In this document: one piece after another, positions 44,360 to 54,772 of the stretch
Layout: each line of letters opens with the position of its first letter
Numbering within the stretch: position 1 is the first letter of the stretch
Source of the DNA: Triplophysa rosa
Lineage: Eukaryota; Chordata; Actinopteri; Cypriniformes; Nemacheilidae
NCBI RefSeq assembly: GCF_024868665.1
Contig: NC_079891.1
Span: 11,389,573 to 11,453,572 of the forward strand
Length of the DNA: 64,000 nt
Direction: 5' to 3'
Program-made: the position numbers and the translations under genes
The notes under the pieces: model-generated
Databases searched by the model: none
What the model was told of the DNA's origin: nothing
The model's input: only the letters and a program-made list of their open reading frames with translations

Positions 44360-44662
44360 AGATGTATTCTTGTTGTGTTTGTGGAGAATCTGTTCAGTCT
44401 CTTAAGGCGTATGTTGTACATTGTAAACTGCATCGCAATGAACCCCGTCTGTATTTTCAAGTGTGTGGAAATTGGCTGTAAGCAGGTATTTTCTAGATAT
44501 GCAGCATTAAAATCGCACTTCTATCGCCACCATAGTGCTGTGTCGTCGGTTGCTCCGGATCATGCTATGGCTTTAGCTACATTGAAGTGCACGGTTGCAC
44601 TTTGTGAGCGCCAGAGTGACGGAGTCAGGGAGTTGGTTGCTCACCTTAAGGAGCACATAGCT
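44360..44662 (+). pseudogene. C2H2 zinc-finger fragment, frameshifted
   Basis: From 44360: MYSCCVCGESVQSLKAYVVHCKLHR (one C2H2-like finger). After a one-base slip near 44460: FKCVEIGCKQVFSRYAALKSHFYRHH (second finger, C-x4-C, H-x4-H) and LKCTVALCERQSDGVRELVAHLKEH (third). This arrangement is like zinc-finger proteins widespread in fish transposon-rich DNA. At 44662 it runs straight into DNA derived from the hAT at 41.9 kb, so the 3' part is lost. Confidence 0.65.
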
Positions 44663-44909
44663 GATGTACGTGTTATATGTTGTATTATAGGAAGAAATAT
44701 TATAAAATGATCAAAAGATATGTGCGATAAACATCTTCTCTAAAACGTACCGTTCTGTTCTTTTTTTCTGTCAGTATATTCATAAACGTTTCTTGTGGAT
44801 TTCTGCATGTGTTTTTAATTTATGTGTTTTAAACCTTATTGCATACCTGAGTAACCCAAAATTGTTAATGAATTATAAATACATAACTTTACAGAAATGC
44901 TGTCAGGAA
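44663..44909 (+). repeat. Second, truncated copy of hAT-internal segment
   Basis: Homologous to 42301-42739 inside the hAT at 41909-42975. It ends abruptly at the N gap with the bases tgtcagga, so its right boundary and the intervening length are unknown. Confidence 0.8.
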
Positions 44910-45009
44910 NNNNNNNNNNNNNNNNNNNNNNNNNNNNNNNNNNNNNNNNNNNNNNNNNNNNNNNNNNNNNNNNNNNNNNNNNNNNNNNNNNNNNNNNNNN
45001 NNNNNNNNN
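44910..45009. other. Assembly gap (100 N)
   Basis: Exactly 100 N, the conventional placeholder for a gap of unknown size. It sits at the end of a duplicated segment, where assemblers often break. Confidence 0.99.
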
Positions 45010-46054
45010 TTACATGAGTTACCATTCATGCCTTCAGTCTGTCTGATGTATTAACCATGAGTCATTTTCTGTTCCCTCTCTTATCTCTTTCTGTCAGTCT
45101 GTCCTTCTTTTAAGGTACACTTACTTGAGGAGATTCCAGATGTTTTATCGATCACTTCCATTTGTTATTGTAATGTTACAATTCAAATAAATATCTAAAC
45201 ATATATTTCTCATATTTCTTTGGAGCATTTTTACATAGGAGCACATGGCAACACCTAAAGTAAAGTATGAAACTTGAAACCTCTAAAAAAAGTTTGTTCT
45301 GTGCATAGTCTATTCACAGTGTAAAGTGTTTTAAGAAGGGAAAAGTAAATCACATCCCAATAAAATTGTTTTGTTGAAAAACATTTTAAAAACGGCTTAA
45401 TTTTTACATAAAACTGAATGTCTAATACACATTTATTTTAGTAGATTTTATGAAGTGCATGATTAAGAATAAATGATATACTGTATATGTTGTCCTCACT
45501 GCAGTGTAGCAGCTGCAGCTATACAACTAGCTAAACTCTTCCTCTAAATGAAGACTCGAGTCGTAGTAAGCTTTAGATGCTCTTCACTGTGGCTCTTTTT
45601 CTCCTTTTACAAGGTCAGAGTGAAAACTGTAACAAAGAAAACTATAAAAATTACCATTTAGCTCTGTAACATGTGCCTTTCTCATGTAAATAAGTGAAAA
45701 TAAAACGTTTTTAAATGCAAATAAATCAAATGCCTTCTTCATATAAGTAATATTTTTTATCGCTAACTAATGAATGTAACTATGAAATTATTCACGATGT
45801 TGTTCATCGATATATACGATGTTGCCTCTGTGGCATTTACAGTGTTGAATACATGCAGTAGAACACAGAAATGTATCTGAGTAGATCCGGCTAGCCTCCT
45901 CAACTACTGACCAAAAACAACCCGAGAACCAGGAACTTTTTGTCAGGCAAAACCCTTCAAATTAAGAGTCTCTTCAAAATAAAAGTTCATTCGAATTTAT
46001 ACCTGAAAGACAACACACTGTACTTAATTTAGTTTTGTTGTTCTTATTAAACGC
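45010..46054. other. No recognisable feature
   Basis: About 1 kb of A/T-rich DNA after the gap with no coding or repeat signature that I can support. Confidence 0.5.
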
Positions 46055-46055
46055 A

Positions 46056-46345
46056 TGTACATTTGCTGGCTGAGTGTACAGTTTGTAGATGGCATGATTG
46101 TGGCCCTATGCTGGCAGTGTCAGCTCACTTTAAGCACCCGGACTCGGGCCAGTGGTGGCTCAGTACAGTTTTTAGTTGATGTGATTGTGGCCCTATACTG
46201 GCAGTGTCTGCTCACTTTAAGCACCCGGACTCGGGCCAGTGGTGGCTGAGTGTACAATTTTTAGTTGTCGTGATTGTGGCCCTATGCTGGCAGTGTCGGC
46301 TCACTTTAAGCAACCGGACTCGGGCCAGTGTACTTGGGCCGATTC
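46056..46345. repeat. ~88-bp tandem repeat, 3 copies
   Basis: gattgtggccctat recurs at 46096, 46183 and 46272; each unit ends with cggactcgggccagtg. Spacings of 87 and 89 bp reflect small indels. The shared ggcc motifs tie it to the degenerate repeat at 43.3 kb. Confidence 0.85.
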
Positions 46346-46581
46346 TGCGGCATCATTCATCCCAGATATGGCATTAGTCTGGCAACCGCAACTGGGCCAA
46401 TTTATTTTTTCTGGCCTGCCGGATTTGGGCCATTTTTGGGCTGAACTGTTTTGGCTACCTGCCACAACAGGCGCTGCTCCAACAATAAAACTGTTATGAG
46501 ATTGTAAGACGAAGCCGGTGGTATTTTTATGAATGAGAGTTTTCCCTTTTCCCTTTCGACCAAAATCTTTTGCAAGTATGC

Positions 46582-46740
46582 GAGAAGATTATAGAGGCAG
46601 TTCGCCAGATGTCACGGGATTAAATAGGGGTGGATACCAATGACATTCCGGGTCATGTGTGACGTTGTTGCTATTAAACTCAACCTGTGCATGAGCAAAG
46701 AGAGATAAGATTCAGTATGAAGCACTGCCTCTGGCGGTCA
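46582..46740 (-). repeat. Right arm of 163-bp inverted repeat pair
   Basis: Inverted copy of 37265-37427, about 95 % identical. Distance between arms is 9.15 kb, of which about 5.6 kb is accounted for by the two nested elements at 37579-38961 and 39052-43222. Either one large element bounded by terminal repeats or two opposed solo ends. Confidence 0.75.
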
Positions 46741-46833
46741 GTAAGAACAAAATACTGTAGAACTGTGTCTTTGCTCCACATTGCTGCAACATAAGGCAGA
46801 ATTGTAAATAAACGCCTGACAGAATGACACATG

Positions 46834-48103
46834 CTAGGTCGGGATGCACCGAAATGAAAATTCTTGGCCGAAGCCGAACATGATGTGAAACACTTGGCCA
46901 AATGCTGAATAATACCGAACACCGAACATGCTTTTTTTGCATTTCTTCTATTTATTAAGCCATTTTTTTTCACTATTGCACAAACTGAATAGTCAAAATG
47001 TGCTTTTTATAATTTGTTTTGCTTTTCAATTAAATACAATACAACTTAATATAAAATTGAGTAAAACAAAGTAAATTCAAACAAAAAATTGAGCCCTCTC
47101 CCTTCATCAATAGCCTATATTAATTAGGCCTATAACTGACTGCTAAAAGAATGTAATGTAAGTTACTCTGTACCCCTACAACAAAACACTTCATTAAAAA
47201 CTGTCATTCCACATTAAGAAAGTGAACTATTAGTCAGATATGGTGACCCATACCCGAAATGTACCCTCTGCATTTAACCCATCCAGAGAGTAGTGAACAC
47301 ACGCACAGCAAGTCGTGAACACACGTACACCCGGAGCAGCTATCAGCGCCCAGGGAGCAAGTAGGGGTAAGGTGCTTTGCTCAAGGGCACCTCAGTCGTT
47401 ACCCACCGGCCCTGGGAATCGAACCGGCAACCTTCTGGTCACGAGTACGACTCTCTAACCATTTGGTCACGAGTACGATTCTCTAACCATTAGGCCACGA
47501 CTGCCCCTATTAGGTTTATTATTATTATAGGCTACATTGCAAAATGATTTGAGAAAAAAAAACATCCAATGCAAGCAATTCTGACTGATGCTGACTGACA
47601 ACCATTTCAGTTCACGTCTCTCCTCCAAACTCCGCCCACAAAAGATGACTGTTCTAGAAGGTGCACTCGTGGATGCACCGAACATACTTTGACAAGTTGT
47701 TTAGTACAGGGAACTGTGTGCACGCGACCACTGTATGATGTCAAAGAATGTCGCGAGCAGCGGGGCTACTGTCAGACAGCCCGCTTCCGTCTGAAGTAAA
47801 GTTACCGACCGGTAAAGATTCGGAAATGTACTTCCGTGCGGCAAGTCCCGTGCTGTGTCTTTCTCTGACACTTTAAAATGCTCCACACACACGCACACAC
47901 ACGCACTGCCAACATGTTTGCGGCAGTAATAAAGCGCACGCGTGTCTCTCTCTGCGCTGGTTGCTGCTTGATCGTATCACGAGTCATGTTCGGTAAAATT
48001 TATTCGGCCACTTCACAAATTCGGCCGAACACCGAACTTGCGTTTTTTTGCTATTTTCGGCCGAACATTTTCGGTGGCCGAACAGTCGGTGCATCCCTAG
48101 TCT
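46834..48103. mobile_element. DNA element with gggatgcaccga ends
   Basis: Left terminus cgggatgcaccga (46839) with ggccgaagccgaac, right terminus ggccgaacagtcggtgcatccc (48079-48100). This is a familiar hAT-type pattern in fish. CTAG lies on both sides but no 8-bp duplication is clear. It contains a SINE (47226-47515). The flanks read continuously as one repeat when it is removed. Confidence 0.6.
47226..47515 (-). mobile_element. tRNA-derived SINE, minus strand
   Basis: Same family as 2020-2328. Box A is at 47487-47497 and box B at 47415-47425 (complement strand); core block caaggcacc-like at 47371-47395. A 28-bp unit spanning the region near box A (ggtcacgagtacga...ctaaccatt) is tandemly repeated, starting at 47437 and 47465. 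The 3' part of the SINE ends near 47226 without an obvious tail. Confidence 0.8.
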
Positions 48104-49736
48104 TAGGTTTTACTTATGGGCAGTACATGGATGTGAGCGTTTTCAGACGTTTCAGTGTGGATGGACAGCGTTTCGGAAACGCTTAAAAACGCTAGTGTGG
48201 ACAAAGATCATTTTGAAAACGAAAACTCAGTTTTCAAATGAAAAAGCACTACTGTAGACAGAGTCTTTTACCATGCAATCTGTAATAGTATCCGATAACA
48301 CTAGCTAGGTGGTAAGGATTTCCATTTTATTTCTAGAGGAAAAAGAAAAATGATGGAGATCCATAGAGATGCACTAGATATACAGACATGGATATTCTTG
48401 AATGAGCCACATTTTTAAGGGTAAATAAAACGATTAGCGATTATGTTAAAGAAAAATTGCCTCTGAATTTTGGTTTCTTCAGCTCTCTTTGTACCTTATA
48501 TTCATTATGCACTTGTTTCTGTGCAATGCTGTTTTGACATTTTCAAAATCCACACAAACACATGCCTGGTATCTTGCTTTTGTATTGCCCAATGACAACA
48601 AACTAGTTCTTTGGCCAACTTGGAGAGTGTGTTTGATGTTTGTCTCATATAGCTGATGAGTATCAGTGCTCTTTAATAAGATTACAGAACGGGTTCATGT
48701 GTTGGTTATCTCATTAGATTCATATCAGGGAGAAAGGGGCTTGGCTGTTGTGCATTCACTCTCTGCTCTTGCTTCAGGCAAACTGCTGCATGCTTTGTAC
48801 TGTTATCACAATCAACTCTGTTCTGGGCTTCCATGGAGATGAACACATAATTAGCATGTTTTTTTTTGTATGCTCCTTTGCTCAAGAGGGTCAACATACT
48901 GTCCTGCATGAAGCAACATAAAGTTACAAAGGTGGTTTGGTTATGTCTTGTAAAAATGTATCTCAAAGCAAAATTTTATTGCTAAATGTATTCATTTTAG
49001 CATTGGTTCAGATTTTGCATTTTTTTCTTTCTGTATGAAGTCATCAAAAAGGTCTTGTAACACTTGACAAGCTCATTAGCTCATAAGTCATTCGCATTAT
49101 AGAAAGCTAGTTGGAAGGACACCATTTCCCAAAATAATTCAGAAAGCATTTTTATTATTTTTATCATTTAACTACGTATTAACTCAAATAAAGGAAAACA
49201 ATGTTCAGTAAATGTTCGGTAGAAATAAGATGAATTGGTAAAGTTAAATTTTTAAATGGTCAGTTCTGGTCCTTGATTCTGATTGGTTGAGCCACATTCT
49301 AAAATGTTATAAAATACCCCAATTTACAACTGCTGACCGAATTACATACCCCAAGATGGATCCAGGTGGGCCACAGATTGTATGGCATTTTATGAAATAT
49401 ATAGCTTTATAATAGATTTTATGCAATCAAACATCAGAAAAAATAAGACCAACCAAAAGAATTGACGTTCCAGCATTGAAACACTTAAAATGTTTTTAGT
49501 TTAATTAAAATTCTAAGATTTTGGGGTGGTTTCCCAGACAGGGATTATCTTAAACCAGGACTAGGCCTTAGTTTAATGAGGAAATTTAAGTAGTTTTAAC
49601 AAACATGCCTTACTAAAAACATTACTTGCGTGCAAACCGGCCCTATAAGTTTTATTTGGGGGGGGGGGTCACAAAGCGATGCACTCTACACAAAGGGGGC
49701 CTTACAACGAAAATGTTTGAGAACCAATGGCCTAAG
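48104..49736. other. Repeat debris, no gene
   Basis: 48104-48262 is the right part of the element starting at 36822. 49255-49330 (cagttctggtccttgattct) and 49525-49590 (cagacagggattatcttaa) resemble short fish interspersed repeats. The remainder is A/T-rich. No ORF has recognisable content. Confidence 0.5.
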
Positions 49737-50273
49737 CAGAGGTGGAAAAAGTAAAAAAATACAAGTACTACTCAAATACAAGTACTACTACTTTGATGAA
49801 ATTGTACTTAAGTACAAGTAAAATTACCAGTCAAAAAATCTACTCAAGTAAAAGTAACTTAGTTACTTTTGAAAAGCGGGGGGACCTCTCCTGTTTTGTG
49901 CAACACCAACAATAGTCATCATAGTGCCTAATTTTATATTAAAACGGGTTACAAGTGCACTGCTACAAATAAATAATGTTTGCCTTGTTTTGCAGAAACA
50001 TCACAGAATCCTATAGCAGAAATATTAATGTAACAATTCTTAACTCAATAAATATTTTCTTAAGAAGCAAAATTAAGCCTTAAAAAAGATTGTAAGCCCT
50101 GTTTTCTTAATAAATAATCGATGGTACACACAGCTAAGTTTCAGCAGTGAAACCACATATAAATGGTCCCACGTTTGAACGGAATGAGAGTAAACGTGAT
50201 GATTGACCATTGTATCCTGATTGCTAACATAGCAACATGTTTTCCGTTGATCGCAGTGAACAAGAAACATGAA

Positions 50274-52064
50274 TGTCACGAATCACGTGGAGAAGAACCC
50301 AAGTGCAGGCAGCGTATCAGGGGGAAAAACAAAAAATAATTAGAATAATTAACAAGGGACAGGTGTCGGAGTTGAAACGCTGAACAGAAGTTAATGAAGA
50401 AAACGAGAGGGTCGGGGCCAAAGACGAGACACCGGAGATAGCGTATATGGAAGGCCTACAGGGCCAAAACGCCTCTCTCCACATAAAACCTAAGCCTTTG
50501 CCATGATCCTGCCACAAGACCAAGAAAGACATGACATGATGGGGCAGAATCATGACAGAAGCCCCCCCCCTTAATGAACACCCCCAGGTGTTCACCAAGG
50601 GGTAGACTAATGGGACAAGACCGACTGGGTAGCAGACAATAACCAACAGAACATAGTAAACATAACTAGGGGACAGTCTTAGGGGGAGGCGCTCGAGAGC
50701 GCTGAGTTTGGGGGGACTGTAGCCGGGGTAGGCTTGGCTGGCGGCCAGACACGGCTAGGGACCGGGCGGACTGCCGGCTGAGTTGCCGACTGGAAGGCCG
50801 GCTGAGTCGCCAACTGGAAGGCCGGCTGAGTCGCCAACTGGAAGGCCGGTTGGGACGCCGGCTGGAATGCTGGATTGCGGCTGCTGGTCCGGACTGGACA
50901 CCGGACTGGACACCGGCTGCACCGGACTGGGCACCGGCTGGGCTGGATCCCGTTCACCCCTCCGTTGCCTCTTCTTCTTAAGTCAAGCCACCCGTCTGGT
51001 GGTCGGCTCGAGGTGAAGGGTGCGGCAGGCTCCGGGTTGGAGGCCTCCGAAGAGGACCCCAAGGACTCTCACCTTCCCCGCTTGCCACCGAGGCTGGCTG
51101 GTGGTGGAGAGGCTGCAGGGGGTGAGGCGGACGGTGTGGCGACACCCAAAACCTCGATCTGCAAGGGGCTGTCCTCAGGGATGGTCGCCGGCCCCATGAG
51201 AGTCTCCACCATGGACGTTCCCCTGGGCTGCTCACGATCCATCACGAGCTGGAGCTGGTCCACGAAGCCCAGGGGTCTCAACCTGCGCATCTCACCTGGC
51301 TCAAGGGGTTCATCGAGGCAGCTGTTGAAGATTACCTTCAGTTCTGCCTTGTTGAACCCCGAGTAGCGCGCAGTGGACAGGAAGTCCATGGCGAAGTCTT
51401 TCACGGGGGTCCCCTTCTGGCAGAAGCTGAACAGGACTTGAGCCTGGCGGCTCCTAAATGCCTCGTCCGACTCCATGTGCCTGCTGGGTTCTGTAATGGC
51501 TTGTTCGTTATGTCACGTATCACGTGGAGAGGAACCCAAGTGCAGGCAGTGTATCAGAGGGTATAACAAAAAAACAAGATTTATTTGAACAACAAAAACA
51601 AAGCAAAGACCCACGGTGGGGTGTAAACAGGGAAGCAGGATAATAAAATAGAAAGCAGGAAGAAGACTTACTAACACTTAACTAAACAACACTTGACATA
51701 AACTAAACTAGACACTTACTAAAACTTGGCTTGAATATCCACAGAGCAGGAGCAGACACAACATCAAACAGCGTACAAGGAAACAAGCACACAGGTAAGC
51801 ACAACGAACGAGCACAAGACAATAGACACGAGGGCTTTATATAGGGAGAACAAACAAAGGATAATTAACAAGGGACAGGTGTCAGGGATGAAACACTGAA
51901 GGGAAGTTAACGAAGAAACCGAGAGGGGCGGGGCCAAAGACGCAACAGAGTATATGGAAGGCCTACAGGCCCAAAGCGCCTCTCTCCACATAAAACCTAA
52001 AGCTTTGCCATGATCCTGCCGCAAGACCAAGAAAGACATGACATGATGGGGCAGAATCATGACA
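50274..52064 (-). mobile_element. LTR-2: pol-less LTR retroelement, TSD ATGAA
   Basis: 5' LTR 51511-52064 (554 bp), 3' LTR 50274-50557 (284 bp, with an internal deletion of about 270 bp), duplication ATGAA at 50269-50273 and 52065-52069. A polypurine tract lies next to the 3' LTR (complement of gaagccccccccc, 50558-50572). The internal region encodes only a gag-like protein. Family relation to LTR-1 is shown by the shared gag tail and LTR ends. Confidence 0.9.
50679..51476 (-). pseudogene. LTR-2 gag-like gene, one frameshift
   Basis: From 51476: MESDEAFRSRQAQVLFSFC, then GTPVKDFAMDFLSTARYSGF and KAELKVIFNSCL, a retrotransposon-gag-like helical core, up to GGKRGR. A frameshift near 51060 leads to GSSSEASNPEPAAPFTSS and a tail of PAFQLATQ repeats (24-bp units, about 50770-50860). 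No zinc knuckle, protease or RT follows; the frame stops at 50679 close to the polypurine tract. Confidence 0.7.
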
Positions 52065-53005
52065 ATGAATACCAAGAGTTTAATCCGTTTGATACGTTTC
52101 TGCTGTTTTTGGCTGGTTAAGTGAGGCAATTTTAACTAAAACACAGACAAAGACGCTGTGTTTTGTTTATGTTCAGAGCTTCACAGCACGCTCTCGCGGT
52201 GTTGCCATGTTTACTTATTTTTAAGAGCTTCGCATTTGTTGTTTAGTCTTTTCTTATGAAGCTGCAGATACATTATATAGTTAGTAAAGTGAACAGTTGC
52301 GCGTAATAATTCTTTGCCTTATTAAATGTTTCGATTTGTAGGTTTATTTTGGGCTTGTTATTGTTTGTTGTACTTTTCAACAATGATCTTGCAACACTGT
52401 ACATCAGGGCTTTTCAAAATGCATGAAATAGCAAGCACATTTTCATATTGTCATGAACGTGGGTGGTGAGGACAAGGACAGAGGACCCAAGTGCAGACAG
52501 CGGGTAAGGGGTTAACAAGACAGACTTTAATTATAACTAAAAAATACAAAACAAAGACCCACGTGGGGGAACATAACAAAACATAGCAACAAGGACAGGG
52601 ACTAACTAGACTAGAAATAATAACAACACTTGACATAACCACAATAAACTAAACTAACTACAGAACAATAACTCACCCACATGACACAAACAGAACACAA
52701 CAGAACAATGAACCAGCACGAGACAGAAGACACAAGGGCATAATAAAGGGGATAAATCAAGAGGGGACAGGTGCAGGACATGAACTAATTAACAAACAAT
52801 AACGAGACGAAAGGGCGGGAACAGAGACGCCACACCGGAGAGTGGAAGACCATGAGGGACAAAACGTCACTCTCCACATAAAACAAGAGGTTCTATCATG
52901 GTTCTGCCACTAGGTCAAGAGAAGCAAGACAAGGTGGGGCAGAACCATGACAGAAGCCCCTCCTTAAGGAGCAGCATCCTGATGCTCCTCAAGGAACAAA
53001 CAAGA

Positions 53006-53695
53006 CTAGACAGACTGTGACAAAAAAAAAATTATACAAAACACGACCAAAAACGTGATACATTGGGAAAAAAAAGTCCAAACAAAGACATGGTGCCGGC
53101 ACGAAGGCTGGCTGGACAGCACATGGTGCCGGCTGGAAGGCCGGCTGGACAGGACATGGTGCCGGCTGGAAGGCCGGCTGGACAGGACATGGCGCCGGCT
53201 GGATGGCCGGCTGGACAGGACATGGCGCCGGCTGGATGGCCGGCTGGACAGGACATGGCGCCGGCTGGATGGCCGGCTGGGAGACCAGCTATCACCGGCT
53301 GGGCAGGCCTGGATGTCGACAGGACAGGATGTCGGCGGCTGGGCAGTGCTCTCTGGCAGCTGGGCAGCATCTCCGACGGCTGGGCAGCGCTCTCTGGCAG
53401 CTGGGCAGCAAACAAGGACAAACACACAAACAGTCGACTCGACAGGCCTGGTCACCAGCTGGGAGGCCGGCAGGGATCTGCAGCGGGAACAGGACACCGG
53501 CGGCCTCAACCCTGGAGGGGAATCCGACGACCTCAACCCTGGAAGGGAGCCCGGCGGTCTCGACTCTGGACTGGAGACCGGCGGCCTCTACCCTCCAAGG
53601 GAGTCCGGCGAATTCAACCCTGGAAGGGAGTCCGGCGGCATCGTCCCCTCCCGCTGAGATCCCTCTGTCTGCTGGGTCCGACGTTGGCTGGTTCA
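53006..53695 (-). pseudogene. LTR-3 internal ORF with 11-residue repeats
   Basis: Minus-strand frames encode tandem 11-residue units such as PAGHPAGAMSC, from a 33-bp minisatellite, preceded by SRVEAAGLPSRVE-like 10-11-residue repeats (53500-53640). Both strands and several frames are open because the period is a multiple of three. It occupies the gag position by comparison with LTR-1 and LTR-2, but no gag core is recognisable. Confidence 0.5.
53100..53285. repeat. 33-bp minisatellite, 5-6 copies
   Basis: gacatggcgccggctggatg with gccggctggacag repeats in register. The three right-hand units (gcgcc, ggatgg) are nearly identical; those to the left have ggtgcc and ggaagg. GC-rich against the A/T-rich surroundings. 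Confidence 0.9.
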
Positions 53696-54772
53696 TTCTG
53701 TCAACCCACATGACAAACGACAGAACACAACAGAACAATGAACCAGCACGAGACAGAAGACACAAGGGCATAATAAAGGGGATAAATCAAGAGGGGACAG
53801 GTGCAGGACATGAACTAATTAACAAACAATAACGAGACGAAAGGGCGGGAACAGAGACGCCACACCGGAGAGTGGAAGACCATGAGGGACAAAACGTCAC
53901 TCTCCACATAAAACAAGAGGTTCTATCATGGTTCTGCCACTAGGTCAAGAGAAGCAAGACAAGGTGGGGCAGAACCATGACACATATGACTTTCTTGCAC
54001 CGAGCTTACATAAGAGAGAGACATATGATGCACGTTTAAATGTCATTAAAGCAGAAGTTGTTCAGTTCCATACACACTGCATAAATGTGGTGCAGACACA
54101 TTAGTGAACCGTGCGTCTACAAAATGGGATTAAACACTTAAAATATAGCATTTTGCACAAATGTTGTTTTGACTTTTACTAAACTGTCCAAACGTCTTAT
54201 TAGTTATCAATGCAACAAGGGTACGAGCAGTATTTAAACAAATATTATTTATCTTACCTCAACATTCTTGCATAAAAGGATTTTTATAAAATGCTAGTTT
54301 GCACAGCGTCCATAATCCTGCTTTGAAGCCAAAATGGTTGCTTAAATATGGCCAGGGGTTTACTTCATATTCTTCAGCATTTAGAGTTCGATAGGGTTTC
54401 ACCTTAGGACAGGTGCACTATACCGATGTTTAACTTCTCCGTCTCCATCGCTCTTCTAATCTGGTGTTGGCGCAAACTCAAACTTGCGCCCACTATTCAC
54501 TGGAATAATTTCCGGTCGCATTTTTTCCTTGCAATATTTTCTTCTTTTTTTTACTCAGTAACGGATGTGATTTTAAATATAGCGAAGTACAAACATCACA
54601 CAAATCATACTTAAGTACAAGTAAAATTACAGATTTTAAAAGCTACTTAAAGTACAAGTACACAAAAACCTTCTCAATACAGTAACGCAAGTAAATGTAA
54701 TTCGTTACTTTCCACCTCTGGGCCTAAGTATTACTGCACCACTGTTGTTGCGTCTGTGTTGCTCTGTTGCAG

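Larger units (their letters stand above)
52449..53982 (-). mobile_element. LTR-3: pol-less LTR retroelement, TSD CATAT
   Basis: 3' LTR 52449-52952 (504 bp). The 5' LTR remnant 53700-53982 is nearly identical to 52680-52952. The duplication CATAT is at 52444-52448 and 53983-53987. The missing U5 end of the 5' LTR and the primer site must have been deleted after insertion. A polypurine tract (complement ctccttaaggaggggcttc) adjoins the 3' LTR. The internal 750 bp holds a coding minisatellite only. Confidence 0.9.
49737..54720. mobile_element. 4984-bp hAT element, TSD GGCCTAAG, with two nested LTR elements
   Basis: Begins CAGAGGTGGAAAAAGTA (49737) and ends TACTTTCCACCTCTG (54720). The flanks GGCCTAAG at 49729-49736 and 54721-54728 are a perfect 8-bp duplication. 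Subterminal tactcaagtaaaagtaac motifs mirror each other at the two ends. Without the two LTR elements (50274-52064, 52449-53982) it is about 1.65 kb with no transposase frame, so non-autonomous. Confidence 0.9.

Noticed and set aside
46834..48103. An 8-bp target duplication for the gggatgcaccga element
   Set aside because: Only CTAG is shared by both flanks; I could not extend it to 8 bp, so superfamily assignment is left open.
53100..53285. CRISPR-like regular repeats
   Set aside because: The units are contiguous 33-bp tandem copies without unique spacers, in a vertebrate LTR element.
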